Shown here: piece after piece, positions 1 to 5,232 of the stretch
Numbering within the stretch: the stretch's first letter is position 1
Layout of the letters: each line of letters opens with the position of its first letter
NCBI GenBank assembly: GCA_009787945.1
Contig: WQSI01000112.1
Coordinates: 1-5,348, forward strand
Length of the DNA stretch: 5,348 bases
From: Defluviitaleaceae bacterium
GTDB lineage: Bacteria > Bacillota > Clostridia > Lachnospirales > WRAX01
Direction: 5' to 3'
Made by a program: the position numbers and the translations under genes
Notes under the pieces: model-generated
What the model saw: the letters and a program-made list of their open reading frames with translations, nothing else
Database searches by the model: none
Told to the model about the DNA's origin: nothing

Positions 1-1
1 G

Positions 2-406
2 CTTATCCTTATAGGTATGGCGGCTACGGTTTATGGGGCGGTTGATAATTTTGCCGAATCTATTGTCATGCTTGTTCGGGGGGAAGAAGGTGCTGTGGCT
101 CTTGCGGGCAACTCTCTGCCTATTTTGGGGGTGTTTTTCGTAGGTGCGCTGACAGGGCTTGTCCTTGCGGCAAAGCTTATCGGTGCATTAATAAAAAAAC
201 ATGAAGCTCCTGTTTACTTTGCGGTAATGGGTTTGGTTTTAGGGGCTGCTTACGTTCTTTATGACATTGGCATACACGACAATTTAACGAATACCTTTAA
301 CAGCGGCGGCGGTGCAATTGCCCGCGATTCGCTGCTCGTTGGCGCATCTTTGGCACTAGGTTATATCGCTACGGGGATAATGGGTAAAGGGCGTGTTGAT
401 AATTAA
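2..406 (+). CDS. DUF368 family membrane protein (PopT-like polyprenyl-phosphate transporter), C-terminal part
   Basis: Only the last 134 or so residues are present; the frame is open to the left edge, so the true start lies outside and the ATG at 17 is probably internal. Visible hydrophobic segments, counted from that ATG, are about 33-59, 64-86 and 105-123, separated by a short basic loop (KKHEAP). The pattern of a Leu/Ile-rich segment, NSLPILGVFFVGALTG, then a Pro-initiated helix with GLVLG matches the C-terminal half of DUF368 proteins. Recent work on that family (PopT) describes export or recycling of undecaprenyl phosphate, the lipid carrier for cell wall precursors, across the cytoplasmic membrane; that role is inferred here by family only. 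The last residues (GRVDN) and the TAA stop are encoded by a palindromic element that seems to have inserted at the gene end. Without it the frame would continue to a TAATG overlap with prmA. Family call fairly sure, substrate not shown. Confidence 0.8.
   Translation, partial: LILIGMAATVYGAVDNFAESIVMLVRGEEGAVALAGNSLPILGVFFVGALTGLVLAAKLIGALIKKHEAPVYFAVMGLVLGAAYVLYDIGIHDNLTNTFNSGGGAIARDSLLVGASLALGYIATGIMGKGRVDN
384..389. repeat. Left copy of direct repeat GTAAAG (possible target-site duplication)
   Basis: GTAAAG here is repeated exactly at 499-504. The copies flank the inverted-repeat element, 1 nt and 2 nt away from the paired arms. Six bases can match by chance, so the case depends on the reading-frame reconstruction described for the element. 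Confidence 0.4.
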
Positions 407-498
407 AGAAAATTTAGGCGAGTGTTGAGGACGAAGTCCGAAATCACGGGGATTGCGCAGCAAGCCCAGCTTAAATTTTTACATTATCCAACACGCAC
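390..498. mobile_element. MITE-like palindromic element inserted at the DUF368-prmA junction
   Basis: The left arm begins GCGTGTTG-ATAAT (391-403) and the right arm, read on the other strand, begins GCGTGTTGGATAAT (496-483), one base longer. After a short unpaired stretch the arms pair again: 409-419 with 469-479, 11 bp with one G-U if RNA. The terminal inverted repeat is therefore about 28-30 bp and imperfect. The hexamer GTAAAG lies on each side, at 384-389 and 499-504, and could be a target-site duplication. Deleting 390-498 plus one hexamer yields a DUF368 frame ending in KEKRGKI and a stop that overlaps the prmA ATG as TAATG, which supports insertion into a coupled gene pair. No protein is encoded, so it would be non-autonomous. 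It could instead be an old structured intergenic RNA; copy number in the genome would decide. Confidence 0.5.
409..479 (+). ncRNA. Predicted structured RNA: long stem with a two-hairpin head
   Basis: By hand, 409-419 pairs with 469-479 (11 bp, one G-U). Inside lie two small hairpins with three-base loops: GGAC-GAA-GTCC (429-439) and TTGC-GCA-GCAA (453-463). The second is extended by GGG/CCC (449-451 with 465-467) across one A-G mismatch. A short GTG/CAC pairing (422-424 with 445-447) may close the first arm, giving a three-way junction. The sequence GAAA directly follows the first hairpin. I do not recognise an Rfam family. It would be transcribed as part of the DUF368-prmA message, and no good promoter is visible for it alone. 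Function unknown; it may only be the folded form of the palindromic element. Confidence 0.4.
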
Positions 499-504
499 GT
501 AAAG
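499..504. repeat. Right copy of direct repeat GTAAAG (possible target-site duplication)
   Basis: This is the second copy of GTAAAG, directly after the right arm. The purine-rich stretch that follows (505-519) supplies the prmA ribosome binding site and, in the reconstructed pre-insertion sequence, would also encode the end of the DUF368 protein. Confidence 0.4.
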
Positions 505-509
505 AGAAA

Positions 510-514
510 AGAGG
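510..514 (+). promoter_or_regulatory. Ribosome binding site of prmA
   Basis: AGAGG lies 9 nt before the ATG at 524. It is outside the paired arms of the upstream palindrome, so that structure should not directly mask it. Confidence 0.6.
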
Positions 515-523
515 AAAAATTTA

Positions 524-1435
524 ATGAAATGGACACGAACAACAATCACGACCACACCAGAGCAGATTGAGGAACTGGCGGCGGTGTTGACAATGCGCCA
601 TATAGAGGCGTTTGAAATTTTTAATCCTGTGGAACAAAACCAGCTTCTGGATGAGGGTGATTGGGATTATGTGGAAGAGGGGCTGACGTACGAAGGCCCT
701 GCCCACATCCGTTTTTATCTGGACGAGGAAAATTCTGCATTTTTAACCCATGGGTTGGCAGATGCGGTGGCTCATCTTGGTGAAACCGAAATTATAGAGG
801 TGGAGGACGACTGGACAGATGCCTGGCGGGAGTTTTATAAGCCCTTTAGAATTGGCGAGCGCATAATTATTCGCCCTCATTGGGAGGAATATGAAGCTTT
901 GGCGGATGATGTGGTTTTCACCATCGACCCTGGTCATGTTTTTGGCACGGGGCAACACCAAAGCACTGCCCTTTGCATCCGCATGTTGGAAAAGTATTTA
1001 CAGGGGGGCGAAACCCTTCTTGACATTGGTTGCGGAAGCGGTATTTTGTCCATAATTGCGCTGTTGTTGGGGGCAGAACATGCCACTGCCATAGACATTG
1101 ACCCTGCGGCAACCAAAATGGCGCAAACCAATTTAAAGCTTAACAATATTCCAGAGGACAGGCTGACTGCCATCCACGGCAACATGATAAGTGACCCAAA
1201 TTTGGTAAGCGGCGAATTTGATATTATTGTGGCGAATATTGTTGCTGATGTGATTATAAAGCTTGTACCTATTGTTAAAAATATTTTAGCACCAGGGGGC
1301 AGGTTTATTACAGGCGGTGTGATTGATGACCGTGCTGATGATGTAGAACAAGCCTTGGAAGAAGCTGGTTTTACAGTGGACAAGCACATGTTGCAGGATG
1401 GCTGGGTGACATATTATGCATCGCTTCTTTATTAG
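524..1435 (+). CDS. prmA: Ribosomal protein L11 methyltransferase PrmA
   Basis: This class I SAM-dependent methyltransferase modifies amino groups of ribosomal protein L11 in the cytoplasm. The 303 residues fit the usual length of about 290-315. The N-terminal substrate-recognition domain runs to about 95 and is followed by the linker motif WTDAWREFYKPF (97-108). The catalytic domain shows DPGHVFGTGQH (135-145; the family more often has GTGTH), SAM motif I DIGCGSG (167-173), the acidic DID end of beta 2 (191-193) and the post-motif ANIVADVI (237-244), where PrmA normally has ANI. The ATG at 524 is chosen for the AGAGG site 9 nt upstream and the family-typical start MKWT. The gene opens the run prmA-rsmE-receiver-cysteine desulfurase and overlaps rsmE by 20 nt. 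In many Firmicutes dnaJ precedes prmA; here a DUF368 gene does. Confidence 0.95.
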   Translation: MKWTRTTITTTPEQIEELAAVLTMRHIEAFEIFNPVEQNQLLDEGDWDYVEEGLTYEGPAHIRFYLDEENSAFLTHGLADAVAHLGETEIIEVEDDWTDAWREFYKPFRIGERIIIRPHWEEYEALADDVVFTIDPGHVFGTGQHQSTALCIRMLEKYLQGGETLLDIGCGSGILSIIALLLGAEHATAIDIDPAATKMAQTNLKLNNIPEDRLTAIHGNMISDPNLVSGEFDIIVANIVADVIIKLVPIVKNILAPGGRFITGGVIDDRADDVEQALEEAGFTVDKHMLQDGWVTYYASLLY

Positions 1436-2129
1436 CGCATCAGACCAGGTGCAGGATTTGGTGGTGTTGACAGGGGAAAACGCAAGCCATGGCAATGTTT
1501 TGCGCCTTCGCCAAGGGGAAGAGATTGTGGTTGCTCCAGGTGACGGCGTTGATATTGTCTGCCAAGTCATCACCGTGGAAAAGCGGGAGATTACCGCCCG
1601 CGTCCTAAGAATGGCAGAAAATTTGGCAGAATTGCCCATGGAAATTACCCTCTTTCAGGCTTTGCCTAAAGGGGATAAGATGACCGACATTATCGAAAAC
1701 ACTGTAGAGCTTGGCATACACAGGATTGTGCCTGTGGAAACTGAGCGTTGCATAGTGCGCAATCAAAATAAAACTGCCCGCTGGGAAAAAGTGGCAGAAG
1801 CTTCTGCAAAACTTAGCCACAGGGCGTATATACCAAAAATTTCGGGGGTTTGCGGTCTTGATGATGCAATTGCCCAGGCAAATGAGCTAGACAATGCCTT
1901 TGTTTGCTACGAAGGTGAAAAAAGTCATCATTTGTCACAATATTTGCAAAACAAAAACCCGAAAACCCTAGGCTTTTTCATAGGACCAGAAGGCGGGTTT
2001 ACAACTGAAGAAATTAAAAAATTTGAGAAACACAATATTGAAGTCGTTACCCTTGGTAACAGGATTTTGCGAACCATATCAGCTTCTGCCGCAGCTTTAG
2101 CGGGTATAAATTTTTATTTGGGGGTGTAG
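1416..2129 (+). CDS. rsmE: 16S rRNA (uracil-1498-N3)-methyltransferase RsmE
   Basis: RsmE is a SPOUT-fold enzyme that makes m3U1498 in helix 44 of 16S rRNA, acting on the 30S subunit. The 237 residues are normal in length. The start MHRFF is the family signature start. It lies inside the end of prmA, with GGGTGA (1404-1409) 6 nt upstream, so translation is probably coupled. The N-terminal PUA-like part carries HGNVLRL (25-31). The central QALPKGDKMTDIIENTVELG (81-100) matches the family segment ALPKG-(D)-(K/R)-M-(x3)-I-(x3)-TELG closely. The SAM-binding knot has IGPEGGF (189-195) and LGNRILRT (213-220). Oddity: the usual LRTETA is LRTISA here, so the conserved Glu is Ile221. The usual Gln before Ser in the QS-x-R stretch is also Leu133, although Arg136 is kept. 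Identity is secure; full activity is likely but the substitutions deserve a look. Confidence 0.93.
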   Translation: MHRFFISASDQVQDLVVLTGENASHGNVLRLRQGEEIVVAPGDGVDIVCQVITVEKREITARVLRMAENLAELPMEITLFQALPKGDKMTDIIENTVELGIHRIVPVETERCIVRNQNKTARWEKVAEASAKLSHRAYIPKISGVCGLDDAIAQANELDNAFVCYEGEKSHHLSQYLQNKNPKTLGFFIGPEGGFTTEEIKKFEKHNIEVVTLGNRILRTISASAAALAGINFYLGV

Positions 2130-2133
2130 CAAC

Positions 2134-2535
2134 ATGAGCGATAAAATCAAAATTTTTGTTGTAGACGACAGCAAAATAGGGCAGGTGATGCTCTCAAAAA
2201 TGTTAAGTGACGCATCTGATGATATTGAGATTATTGCCGAAACCACTACCGCTTTCGGCGCGCTGTTTATGCTGGAGGATATTAAGCCTGACATAATAAT
2301 GCTAAAGCTTAATATACCTGGCGACATGGAATCCCATGATGCCCTGCGCCAAATCCGCGAAAAATGTCCGAATATTTATATTGTGCTTTGCCCAATGCCC
2401 CAAGATAGGTCTGATTTAGACGATTTTATTCGGGAAGGAAAGGCGGATAATTTCCTGCCGAAGCCAATTAAGCAAATAACATTGGAGAGGCTTTTAGCCA
2501 GATATGTTGAATACCGAAACCGAGGTAAAGAATGA
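2134..2535 (+). CDS. Single-domain CheY-like receiver lacking the phospho-acceptor Asp (pseudo-receiver)
   Basis: The 133 residues form one receiver domain with no output domain. The beta 1 strand and acidic pair are intact (IFVVDDS, Asp11-Asp12), as is the beta 5 Lys-Pro (FLPKP, Lys110). The beta 3 end reads PDIIMLKLNIP (52-62), so the position of the phosphorylated Asp is Lys58 (codon AAG at 2305-2307). The beta 4 switch Thr/Ser is Cys86 (IVLCPMP). It therefore cannot be phosphorylated at the usual site and should act, if at all, as a locked or phosphorylation-independent protein-interaction module. GGGGGTG (2120-2126) stands 7 nt before the ATG, and the gene begins 4 nt after rsmE. Its TGA stop overlaps the next ATG (ATGA). 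No histidine kinase is nearby. Partner unknown; a link to the cysteine desulfurase is inferred from coupling only. Confidence 0.82.
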   Translation: MSDKIKIFVVDDSKIGQVMLSKMLSDASDDIEIIAETTTAFGALFMLEDIKPDIIMLKLNIPGDMESHDALRQIREKCPNIYIVLCPMPQDRSDLDDFIREGKADNFLPKPIKQITLERLLARYVEYRNRGKE

Positions 2536-3641
2536 TTTATTTAGACCATGCCGCAACAACCCACCCTCTCGAAAGTGCGAAAGCCGCTGTGTTGCGGTCT
2601 TTTGAGGTGTTCGGCAACCCATCCTCTGCCCATAAAGCGGGGATTTTGGCAGAAAAAGAGTTAACGGCATCAAGGCAGGCTTTGGCGAAAGTTGTCGGGG
2701 CAAACCCTGGCGAAATAATCTTCACTTCAAGCGGCACAGAGGGGAACAATCTGGTGTTTTCGGGCTGTGTGCGCAAACATAAGGGGCGGCGCATTATCAC
2801 CACAAAGGCTGAACATCCCTCGCTTTTAAAGCCTTTGCAAGCTTTGGAGGGCATGGATGTTTTTTACTTGCCGTTAAGCCAAGGGGGGGCTATATGCCAA
2901 ACTGCCCTAAAAGACGCCCTTTCGGAGCCTACTTGCCTTGTGTCAATCCACCATGTTCACAACGAAACTGGGGTTATACAGGATATTGCCGCCATAGGGC
3001 GGATTATCAAAGAAACCAGCCCTGATACCCTGTTTCATGTGGATGCCGCCCAATCCTTCTGCAAAATACCAATAAATGTTAATGATGCCAAAATTGACCT
3101 GCTGACCACATCTGCCCATAAAATTGGCGGCTTGAGGGGGTCGGGCTTTTTATATTTGCGTGGCGGCATCCACTGCGCTTCTGCTTTGGTTGGCGGCGGG
3201 CAGGAATTTGGTCTGCGCAGCGGCACGGAAAACATGACGGGCATAATGGCATTTGCTGCTGCTGCTGAAAATTTTCAGCAAATTGATGATGGCTCGAAGT
3301 CAGCGTTTTTGGGCAATTTAGACCTTGAAGGTGTGGTTGTTAATGGGGAACACACCAGCCCCTATATACTTAACGTCAGCGTGGAAGGGGTTCGCCCAGA
3401 AGTGTTGCTGAACGCCCTAAGCGAGGAGGGCATTTGCATTTCCGCAGGGGCGGCATGTTCTGCCAACAAAAAGCAAAAGGCGGCTGCTTCTGCTGTTTTA
3501 ACAGCGTATGGACTGGGGAGCAAGCGGGCAGAAACCGCTGTGCGCCTAAGCTTTGCCCATTCTAACACCCTAGAAGAGATGACGCAGGCGGCGAGGGCTT
3601 TCACACAAATTGTCACCTCATTGCGAAAGGTTCGGGGGTAG
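2532..3641 (+). CDS. Cysteine desulfurase (NifS/IscS family, class V aminotransferase fold)
   Basis: This PLP enzyme removes sulfur from L-cysteine as a protein persulfide for Fe-S clusters or thio-modified tRNAs; which recipient applies here is not shown. In order: YLDHAATT (3-10), SSGTEGNN (66-73), the PLP-stacking His95 in TKAEHPS, HNETG (143-147), HVDAAQ (169-174), the Schiff-base Lys197 in TSAHK, GLRSGTEN (227-234), and catalytic Cys309 in SAGAACS. All key residues are present. At 369 residues it is shorter than IscS (about 400). The helical stretch between AAAAENF (242-248) and VVVNGEH (268-274) seems about 15-25 residues shorter than usual, with a perfect palindrome in the DNA at that spot. 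GAGGT (2522-2526) precedes the ATG by 5 nt, and the start overlaps the receiver stop as ATGA. Its 3' end overlaps yqfD by 29 nt. NifS, IscS and SufS subtype is uncertain. Confidence 0.92.
   Translation: MIYLDHAATTHPLESAKAAVLRSFEVFGNPSSAHKAGILAEKELTASRQALAKVVGANPGEIIFTSSGTEGNNLVFSGCVRKHKGRRIITTKAEHPSLLKPLQALEGMDVFYLPLSQGGAICQTALKDALSEPTCLVSIHHVHNETGVIQDIAAIGRIIKETSPDTLFHVDAAQSFCKIPINVNDAKIDLLTTSAHKIGGLRGSGFLYLRGGIHCASALVGGGQEFGLRSGTENMTGIMAFAAAAENFQQIDDGSKSAFLGNLDLEGVVVNGEHTSPYILNVSVEGVRPEVLLNALSEEGICISAGAACSANKKQKAAASAVLTAYGLGSKRAETAVRLSFAHSNTLEEMTQAARAFTQIVTSLRKVRG
3264..3279. repeat. Perfect 16-bp palindrome inside the cysteine desulfurase gene
   Basis: GCTGAAAATTTTCAGC is exactly self-complementary and follows a (GCT) run that encodes four alanines (3255-3266). 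It sits where the protein is shorter than its family. There is no T-run after it that would make a terminator. It may be chance, a site of strand-slippage deletion, or a protein-binding site. Confidence 0.5.
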
Positions 3642-4854
3642 TTTCTGGTTCGTCCTGTTCTTCTGGTATTAATTCCTTGGTTTGGTCTATGCGCTCAATA
3701 GCAACCAAAAACACTTCAACCTCCAGAACCCGATGGTTTTGGGTGAAGTTTATTTGTTTTTCGATAATGTCGGGGCTTTCCCCCATTTCTTCCATGATGC
3801 GCCTTGCCGCAAGTTCTTGCCCCAGCTCCTGGGCGGCTTCGGGGGTTCGCGTGCGCATGTGGCGGGTAAGCTCGTGGTGAATCGTCACCGTCACCCCTAG
3901 GGGCATGGGCAAATCCCGCCCTAGGCTTGCGTTGTGCCTGTTTTCAATGGTTTGATAGTATGCAAAGCCGTGGGGTCTGCTGGGCAAAGTAAAATCCTGC
4001 CCGCCCACTGTGGCACTGTAAACCCTGCTTCTTTGACCTGTAAAGCTCTTTTCAGAATATGTAAGGGGTATGCTGAAATTCATGGTATAATAGACCCTTG
4101 CCCACACCTCTGCCGACGCTTGAATGTATTGAGTTGCCAGAAGCCCTTCCTCGGCTGTTTCGATGGCAAGGCGGCCGCTGACGATGGTTTCGCCTTTTGC
4201 CACCACATCCCCAGGGCGGAATAATGGCGTTCCCGCCGATGTTGCCATGTGGACGATAATGCCGTCTTTAGATGCCACAATGTCCTCTGCATCAAATTGG
4301 CGCAGAAGGGGCGCGTGGTCTATGGTTTCGTTGACTTGTATCAAGGCGCGAGTTCCAGTTATTGACAGGGAAACCCAGGCAATGTCAGCAAATTCAAGCA
4401 TTAGCAAGCCCTCAACTTCACGGTAAGCCACGCCGCGGCGGGAAGAGCCAACAGAAAAGCCGTGGCTTTCCAGAAAAGTCAGCATTTCTGTCGCGTCTAT
4501 CCTTTCTGTGCCTTCCACGTCAATTTGCCAGATGAAGGATGTTAGAACCACCATGCCAATGATAAACGCCAGCCCGCCAAGGGGTAAAAGGGGGCGTTTT
4601 TTTATTTTTGCGGCAAATACTGGAAAACCATGGACAGACAAGGGCGTTACTCGTGTGCTTGTTTTTTCTGCAAGCTCCCTTGCTTTCTGAAAGTCCGCCT
4701 TAGAGAGGGTCATTAAAAATTTGCCGCCCTGCCGCTCTAAATCCCACAAAATTAGCCCGCGGGAAACACATTGGCTAATGAAGCGTTCTACAGAAAACCC
4801 TGTAACTTCAACTTTTACATATCCTGCCAAAAAGTTCAAAACCTTAATGAACAC
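3613..4854 (-). CDS. yqfD: Sporulation protein YqfD
   Basis: This membrane protein is required for normal sporulation; in Bacillus subtilis it is made in the mother cell under sigma-E. Its biochemical role is not established. The 413 residues compare with about 400 in the family. The N-terminal cytoplasmic domain (VLNFLAGYVKVEVTG, 5-19) leads to one membrane segment at about 88-109, then WQIDVEGTERI (109-119), which resembles the start of a POTRA/FtsQ-like domain. A long domain with the typical NIVA-like stretch (DIVASKDGIIV, 191-201) and GDVVAKGETIVSG (215-227) follows, and the protein ends in an acidic, Pro-rich tail. The start is GTG at 4854, directly after the yqfC stop, with a very good GGGAGGTGA 5 nt upstream. 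The last codons overlap the convergent cysteine desulfurase gene by 29 nt. In many Firmicutes phoH follows yqfD; here it does not. Confidence 0.93.
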   Translation of the reverse strand: MFIKVLNFLAGYVKVEVTGFSVERFISQCVSRGLILWDLERQGGKFLMTLSKADFQKARELAEKTSTRVTPLSVHGFPVFAAKIKKRPLLPLGGLAFIIGMVVLTSFIWQIDVEGTERIDATEMLTFLESHGFSVGSSRRGVAYREVEGLLMLEFADIAWVSLSITGTRALIQVNETIDHAPLLRQFDAEDIVASKDGIIVHMATSAGTPLFRPGDVVAKGETIVSGRLAIETAEEGLLATQYIQASAEVWARVYYTMNFSIPLTYSEKSFTGQRSRVYSATVGGQDFTLPSRPHGFAYYQTIENRHNASLGRDLPMPLGVTVTIHHELTRHMRTRTPEAAQELGQELAARRIMEEMGESPDIIEKQINFTQNHRVLEVEVFLVAIERIDQTKELIPEEQDEPETTPEPFAMR

Positions 4855-5133
4855 CTACTTCACCTCCCACGCCACGGACTGTATCTTGCCTGCAATCATC
4901 ACGCTTTCAGCGGTTATTTCTTTTAAAACCATATTTGTACCAAAAATTTTTATGCCCCCCAAAACCGTGGAAAGGCGCACGCACCCGCCAGAATATTCCA
5001 GCAAGCCCCTGTGGTTTGTCACCACAATTTCCTCATCCCCTGTCATGGCAACCGCAGGCAAGCCCAACATCACGTCCTTTGGAAGCTCCAGCGCAGAAGT
5101 TAGTTTTCGTTTTATATTATTTTTAACTATCAT
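4855..5133 (-). CDS. yqfC: Sporulation protein YqfC (YabP/YqfC family)
   Basis: This small sporulation protein is usually encoded just ahead of yqfD and belongs to the sigma-E mother-cell regulon in B. subtilis. Its molecular function is unknown. From the ATG at 5133 it has 92 residues, matching the family (about 93). It shows the family pattern ELPKDVMLGLPAVAMTG near the N-terminus, then VVTNHRGLLEYSGG with the typical NH-G-LEYS core, then a beta-rich end with IKIFGTNMVLKEITAE and IMIAGKI-like VMIAGKIQSV. A TTG in frame at 5154 would add seven residues (MSGGLSL). I prefer the ATG because of its length match and the GGGGG (5144-5148) 10 nt upstream. The stop abuts the yqfD GTG with no gap, so the two are one operon. 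No convincing promoter is visible in the 100 bp upstream. Confidence 0.92.
   Translation of the reverse strand: MIVKNNIKRKLTSALELPKDVMLGLPAVAMTGDEEIVVTNHRGLLEYSGGCVRLSTVLGGIKIFGTNMVLKEITAESVMIAGKIQSVAWEVK
4860..4868 (-). promoter_or_regulatory. Strong ribosome binding site for yqfD, setting the GTG start
   Basis: On the minus strand GGGAGGTGA lies in the last codons of yqfC, 5 nt before the GTG at 4854. It nearly matches the anti-Shine-Dalgarno sequence, so it fixes the non-ATG start and implies that yqfD is translated from the yqfC message. Confidence 0.8.
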
Positions 5134-5143
5134 CAATGACAAG

Positions 5144-5148
5144 CCCCC
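5144..5148 (-). promoter_or_regulatory. Probable ribosome binding site of yqfC (GGGGG), favouring the ATG start at 5133
   Basis: On the minus strand CTGGGGG ends 10 nt before the ATG at 5133. A similar G-run precedes the receiver gene, so G-only sites seem acceptable in this genome. If the upstream TTG (5154) were the start, this run would lie within the coding region and only a weak TAGAG would remain. Confidence 0.5.
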
Positions 5149-5181
5149 AGACAATAATATCTCTAAATTTTATTCTAACTA

Positions 5182-5210
5182 TTGCAATTTTACGCCAAAT
5201 GTTGTAAAAT
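5182..5210 (+). promoter_or_regulatory. Sigma-A-type promoter for aroQ
   Basis: A -35 box TTGCAA (5182-5187; consensus TTGACA) and a -10 box TAAAAT (5205-5210; consensus TATAAT) are separated by exactly 17 bp. Transcription would begin near 5217, giving a very short leader of about 16 nt before the aroQ ATG, with the ribosome binding site at the leader's start. The stretch around it is AT-rich and non-coding. Confidence 0.6.
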
Positions 5211-5211
5211 T
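5186..5211. promoter_or_regulatory. Dyad symmetry over the aroQ -10 region (possible operator)
   Basis: AATTTTAC (5186-5193) and GTAAAATT (5204-5211) are perfect 8-bp inverted repeats spaced by 10 bp. The right arm covers the -10 box and the left arm begins at the last bases of the -35 box, which suits a repressor site. It lies too far before the expected transcript start to be a terminator or leader hairpin. AT-rich arms make chance fairly likely, and no regulator is known for it. Confidence 0.3.
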
Positions 5212-5232
5212 TGTTATTAGGGGTGAGTTTTT

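Noticed and set aside
420..468. Hammerhead ribozyme
   Set aside because: A GAAA follows a closed hairpin and a GTGTTGA precedes it, which recalls the hammerhead core. The first part should be CTGANGA and only five of seven bases fit, and the spacing to the other stems and a cleavage site do not fit.
409..480. Rho-independent terminator after the DUF368 gene
   Set aside because: The 3' arm ends in five Ts, but the arm is AT-rich, the Ts are themselves paired, and the loop is a large two-hairpin structure. It does not look like a classical terminator.
453..485. Promoter for prmA (TTGCGC with downstream AT-rich bases)
   Set aside because: At 17-bp spacing the -10 would be TTTTTA, and other spacings leave no good match. 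The bases are explained by the palindrome.
934..1389. 151-residue open frame on the minus strand
   Set aside because: It is antisense to prmA and low in complexity (Ser/Ile-rich), without family features.
5134..5154. TTG start of yqfC at 5154
   Set aside because: It would add MSGGLSL, place the GGGGG site inside the gene and exceed the usual length. The ATG at 5133 fits better, although the TTG cannot be fully excluded.
5167..5194. Sigma-E promoter for yqfC
   Set aside because: AATAAAAT on the minus strand (5174-5167) shares six of eight bases with CATACAAT, but no acceptable -35 lies at the right distance and the region is AT-rich, so chance is likely.
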